Positions 61,079 through 64,000 of a stretch of DNA of 64,000 nt are shown in pieces. The position numbers were made by a program, and so were the translations under genes. The notes under the pieces are model-generated. The model had not been told where the DNA came from and did no database searches. It saw nothing but the letters and a program-made list of their open reading frames with translations. Source of the stretch: Vibrio sp. B1FLJ16 (lineage in GTDB: Bacteria; Pseudomonadota; Gammaproteobacteria; Enterobacterales; Vibrionaceae); the NCBI RefSeq assembly GCF_905175385.1, contig NZ_HG992749.1, forward strand, positions 2,914,001 to 2,978,000, in the 5' to 3' direction. Every line of letters begins with the position of its first letter. Within the stretch, counting starts at the first letter, position 1.

Positions 61079-61393
61079 ATGAACGACACTGAATTTCATC
61101 AACTGGTGGATGAACAGATACAAATCATCGAAGAATCCATCGATGATTCAGGCGCAGACATTGATTATGAAGTGTCTGGTAACGTAATGACTCTAGAGTT
61201 TGAAGATCGCAGCCAGATTATTATTAACCGCCAGGAGCCGATGCATGAGATTTGGTTAGCATCGAAATCAGGTGGTTTTCACTTCAAGCTTATCGAAGAC
61301 AAATGGACCTGCTCAAAAACCGGCATGGAACTGTTTGAGATGGTGAAGCAAGAGTGTGAAAAACACTCAGGCGAAGCGATCGACTGGGAATAA
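61079..61393 (+). CDS. cyaY: Frataxin-like iron-sulfur assembly regulator CyaY
   Basis: CyaY is bacterial frataxin; it binds IscS and iron and slows Fe-S assembly. The 104 residues (E. coli 106) have the acidic first helix (MNDTEFHQLVDEQIQIIEESIDDSGADIDYE), the beta-sheet GNVMTLEFEDRSQIIINRQEPMHEIWLASKSGGFHF, and the C-terminal helix. Divergent from lptM and convergent with cyaA, the usual locus. ATG preceded by AGGA. Confidence 0.97.
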   Translation: MNDTEFHQLVDEQIQIIEESIDDSGADIDYEVSGNVMTLEFEDRSQIIINRQEPMHEIWLASKSGGFHFKLIEDKWTCSKTGMELFEMVKQECEKHSGEAIDWE

Positions 61394-61413
61394 GCCTGTT
61401 AGATACCAATACT

Positions 61414-61440
61414 AAAAAAGAGCACCAAGGTGCTCTTTTT
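61414..61440. terminator. Bidirectional terminator between cyaY and cyaA
   Basis: AAAAAGAGCACC and GGTGCTCTTTTT pair with a minimal AA loop, between convergent genes. Confidence 0.9.
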
Positions 61441-61460
61441 ATTTGTCAGTTTGTCAGCTA

Positions 61461-63986
61461 TCAGGCATTCACTGCACTATTCGGACGGTTCGGAGAACAG
61501 TCATTACGGTAAGGAATAATATACGCGTGCCCCTCTTCAGGATGAACTATCTGATAGTACTGCGGCAGATTAAAATTGATGAACTTGGAAGCGACACGGG
61601 TATCATCTTTTACTGACGTATAGAAACTGTTTACCGAAGCAATCATCTCATCTTTAGAACCGCTGAACTGGTGATAAACTTCCACCTGATTCGATTCATC
61701 CAAAACATAGATGTTAAAGCCTTTCTCACTGTCTTCGAAGAAGAACTGCACCAGACCTTCACTGGCGAACCCGTCCACCGCATCAGGCATCTGATATTCC
61801 TGTTCACGACCGAGCATTAACAGAGGTGAACCTTTAAGCTTGTTGGTTGAGATACTGCGGTAAAAATCGACCGAGTTTTCTAGTTTCTGTACAGAAACAC
61901 CGCGGCGTTCGAAGAATAAACCGTATGTCTGATCCCCAAGGCGCATTGCCTTGAAGCGGCGACGTCTTTCCTGCTCGACCGGTTTCAGGCGCAAATCGAT
62001 ACATTCCGCTAATAACTGATACACTTTATTGCGCATCACACCGCGCATATTTTTCGCGTAACAGAACACATCGACAGACTCTGGCGGAACCGCATCCTGA
62101 TGCATCTTACCCAGAATGGTTTTAAGAGCATCCAGCATAGCCGTTTCACCTTTAAAGTGCAGCGTACGCACTTCATGCCAGGAATTACGGTAAACCAGAT
62201 CGACACTGCCAACCAGGTTCTTATGCTCAGGTCCGAAGCTGAATATATCGGTATTCTTTACATCAACTTTCAACGAACGACCCGACAGTTCTGAGGTTGG
62301 ATCGCTTTCAAAGTTGATGAACATGGCAAGTTGACTGATTTCACAAGGACTTGCCAATGCCTGCATCGTTGGGCGGCGTTTACGCAGGGCAAAGGTATTT
62401 CGTAAATCACTCACCATCTGGTAGAACTTATCAATATCTAATTGCGCTTCGCGCACGACTGCATGCAGACGGGTCGATTCAGTGATCAGGCCGTTAAAAA
62501 AGGCCCATGAAACCAGTTTGCTAAGATATTCATGATGCTCTAGGTATGGCTGGCCTAGAATCCGGTGCGCAACAAGCGGCTGTTTGTACAAATACCAGCC
62601 AGATTTATTCACCCCGCCATTTTTCACTTCGATAAAGCTCAGATCCGGCTCATGTAAATCCGGTGAAATCTGTGGATTAAGCAGTGTTACTTTACCCGGC
62701 AGTACTTCAAAGGCAGCATACAGCTTACGTGCCAGAATACTGATGTCCTGCGGGCTGATCGCCGAAGTGATGTCATTACGACGCGCAAACTGAATAAGGT
62801 GACGATAGCTTTGCATCAGCGCATCTAACAGCGCATGGTGCACCACTTTTACCTGCTCAACCTTCCAGTTACGGCGGTTGTCGAGCTCAATTACGACGCT
62901 CTCATCCCAGTTCCACTTTGTCACCATGTCGCTCAGAGCTTCACGGCGCCAGGCTACCGAACCTATGTCAGGCTGACGGGAAAGTTTTTCATGGGTTTTG
63001 AGATAGAAACAACGGCGGACCAAATCAAGGCGCGTGTCATCCTGTATACGTTCAAGGTAACGAGTAACCTTTTCCAGCATTAAGTAGTACGCGTCCATGC
63101 CGTAGAGATCCGGCTCATCAGCGAAGAAGCGACGTTTAGTATCAATACTTAACAGTTGAGTGTGAGGGTATTCCCACGAGTAAGCTTCAAGCAGAATGGC
63201 TTTCAGTACCGATTTGTAAGGTGAATCGATACTTTTGTACAACTGCCACAAATTCGAGCCGAAATACTCTTCTGCCGGAATTCGGTTTAGTTTGCCAAAG
63301 TTAATCCACTCTTTACAATCGATGTAGCCATCGCGGCAAAGTTGCAAAACGTACTCGTCGTAAGACTCTTCCATCTCTGGTGGCACAATCTGCCACAATA
63401 ATCGTTGCCCTGCGATACGAACTGCGCTGCGATAGAATTCATCAAGTAACAGTAAATGCTGAGAAGAACCGCAGTTATCGCCTGTCATCTCTTCGGAATG
63501 GTTACTTCTGAAACGCTCTTCATCCATAAGGAAGAAGTTCGCTTCAACGCCCTTGCTCTGCGCCCAGTCAGTAATCAACAAGCATTTGTTGGTCAGTAAC
63601 TCACGTTCATCACTGTCCATATCAGGTGATATACATACCCAGATGTCCAGGTCACTTGATGTGCTCTGGCCGATAGACGATGTGCTGCCCATGGTATACA
63701 GGCCAAGAATCGCAGGTTGCGCAGACTCATCAAGACACTCACTAAGGGCAAGCTGAGTATCGTCAATAAATTGCTGCTGGACATCATTGGGCTTGAGGCC
63801 ATACACGCCGAATGGTACATCGGCATCGTAATAACCGGGAATGATAGGATGGTTGTAGTTCAACAAGACAGGAATCAAGTGAAAAACTTGCTGGCTTTGC
63901 GAGTCCATAAGTGCCAGCGCACGCTCAACGCGCTGCTGATTCAAATTGTCTAATCGCTGAATTATTTTTTGGGTGTAAGCCTGCAA
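61461..63986 (-). CDS. cyaA: Class I adenylate cyclase
   Basis: CyaA makes cAMP for CRP-dependent control and is activated through the glucose PTS. The 841 residues (E. coli 848) comprise the N-terminal catalytic half (YTMGSTSSIGQSTSSDLDIWVC, the nucleotidyltransferase GS...DxD motif; LLLDEFYRSAVRIAGQRLLW) and the C-terminal regulatory half ending at KFINFNLPQYYQIV. The start is TTG at 63984-63986 with AAGGAA upstream, like the E. coli cyaA TTG start. The promoter lies beyond the right edge of the window. Confidence 0.97.
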   Translation of the reverse strand: MQAYTQKIIQRLDNLNQQRVERALALMDSQSQQVFHLIPVLLNYNHPIIPGYYDADVPFGVYGLKPNDVQQQFIDDTQLALSECLDESAQPAILGLYTMGSTSSIGQSTSSDLDIWVCISPDMDSDERELLTNKCLLITDWAQSKGVEANFFLMDEERFRSNHSEEMTGDNCGSSQHLLLLDEFYRSAVRIAGQRLLWQIVPPEMEESYDEYVLQLCRDGYIDCKEWINFGKLNRIPAEEYFGSNLWQLYKSIDSPYKSVLKAILLEAYSWEYPHTQLLSIDTKRRFFADEPDLYGMDAYYLMLEKVTRYLERIQDDTRLDLVRRCFYLKTHEKLSRQPDIGSVAWRREALSDMVTKWNWDESVVIELDNRRNWKVEQVKVVHHALLDALMQSYRHLIQFARRNDITSAISPQDISILARKLYAAFEVLPGKVTLLNPQISPDLHEPDLSFIEVKNGGVNKSGWYLYKQPLVAHRILGQPYLEHHEYLSKLVSWAFFNGLITESTRLHAVVREAQLDIDKFYQMVSDLRNTFALRKRRPTMQALASPCEISQLAMFINFESDPTSELSGRSLKVDVKNTDIFSFGPEHKNLVGSVDLVYRNSWHEVRTLHFKGETAMLDALKTILGKMHQDAVPPESVDVFCYAKNMRGVMRNKVYQLLAECIDLRLKPVEQERRRRFKAMRLGDQTYGLFFERRGVSVQKLENSVDFYRSISTNKLKGSPLLMLGREQEYQMPDAVDGFASEGLVQFFFEDSEKGFNIYVLDESNQVEVYHQFSGSKDEMIASVNSFYTSVKDDTRVASKFINFNLPQYYQIVHPEEGHAYIIPYRNDCSPNRPNSAVNA

Positions 63987-64000
63987 GGGTAATTCCTTGG

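Overview
The window reads as chromosomal DNA of a Vibrio or close relative (Vibrionaceae, Gammaproteobacteria). The basis is the 16S rRNA text around the V3/V4 region, gammaproteobacterial synteny (rpoBC-rplLJAK-nusG-secE, thrU-tyrU-glyT-thrT-tufB, ftsYEX-rpoH, cyaA/cyaY/lptM/lysA/dapF/DUF484/xerC/yigB) and proteins that match E. coli orthologues nearly residue for residue in their key motifs. Ribosomal, RNA polymerase and rrn loci, plus a perfect parS centromere site at 56346-56359, point to the origin-proximal part of the primary chromosome. I found no insertion sequence, prophage, integron or CRISPR array.

Layout. 1-9980 (minus): the translation/transcription superoperon read from right to left: four tRNAs and tuf, then secE-nusG, rplK-rplA, rplJ-rplL, rpoB and the start of rpoC, with an L10 autoregulatory leader, an rplL-rpoB attenuator and a stringent-type tRNA promoter. 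10144-15025: coaA, birA-murB, a GNAT acetyltransferase and pssA. 15371-20860 (minus): a complete rrn operon with P1 and P2, 16S, a spacer without tRNA, 23S, 5S, tRNA-Asp and terminator. 21049-25855: a membrane-anchored RRM protein overlapping murI, btuB under a cobalamin riboswitch, and trmA.

25915-39072: yijD-fabR, sthA, a Fur-box-preceded methyltransferase plus MATE exporter next to lexA (two SOS boxes), plsB, ubiCA, a periplasmic FliL-domain protein, glpEG and rpoH. 39249-44319: ftsYEX, rsmD, DUF1145, a YecH-like protein and a YhhN-type lysoplasmalogenase. 44320-45137 is an AT-rich stretch without a convincing gene, followed by a 26-codon membrane peptide, a membrane-tethered HEPN/DUF4145 protein, DUF2500 and an acyltransferase.

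47468-50713 (minus) is an arsenate-detoxification operon, arsR-gap-phosphatase-arsJ: the dedicated GAPDH makes 1-arseno-3-phosphoglycerate and ArsJ exports it. It carries an extra HCxxGxxR phosphatase and an ArsR whose cysteines are not arranged in the classic way. 50836-63986: rhtB/pldB/yigL, an EVE protein, a COG3650 lipoprotein coupled to a DTW tRNA-modifying enzyme, parS, then yigB-xerC-DUF484-dapF-lysA-lptM facing cyaY, and cyaA. Nearly everything is conserved core genome. The less explained parts are the Fur-box methyltransferase/MATE pair, the ars phosphatase and ArsR, the membrane RRM protein, and the 44.3-45.7 kb region.
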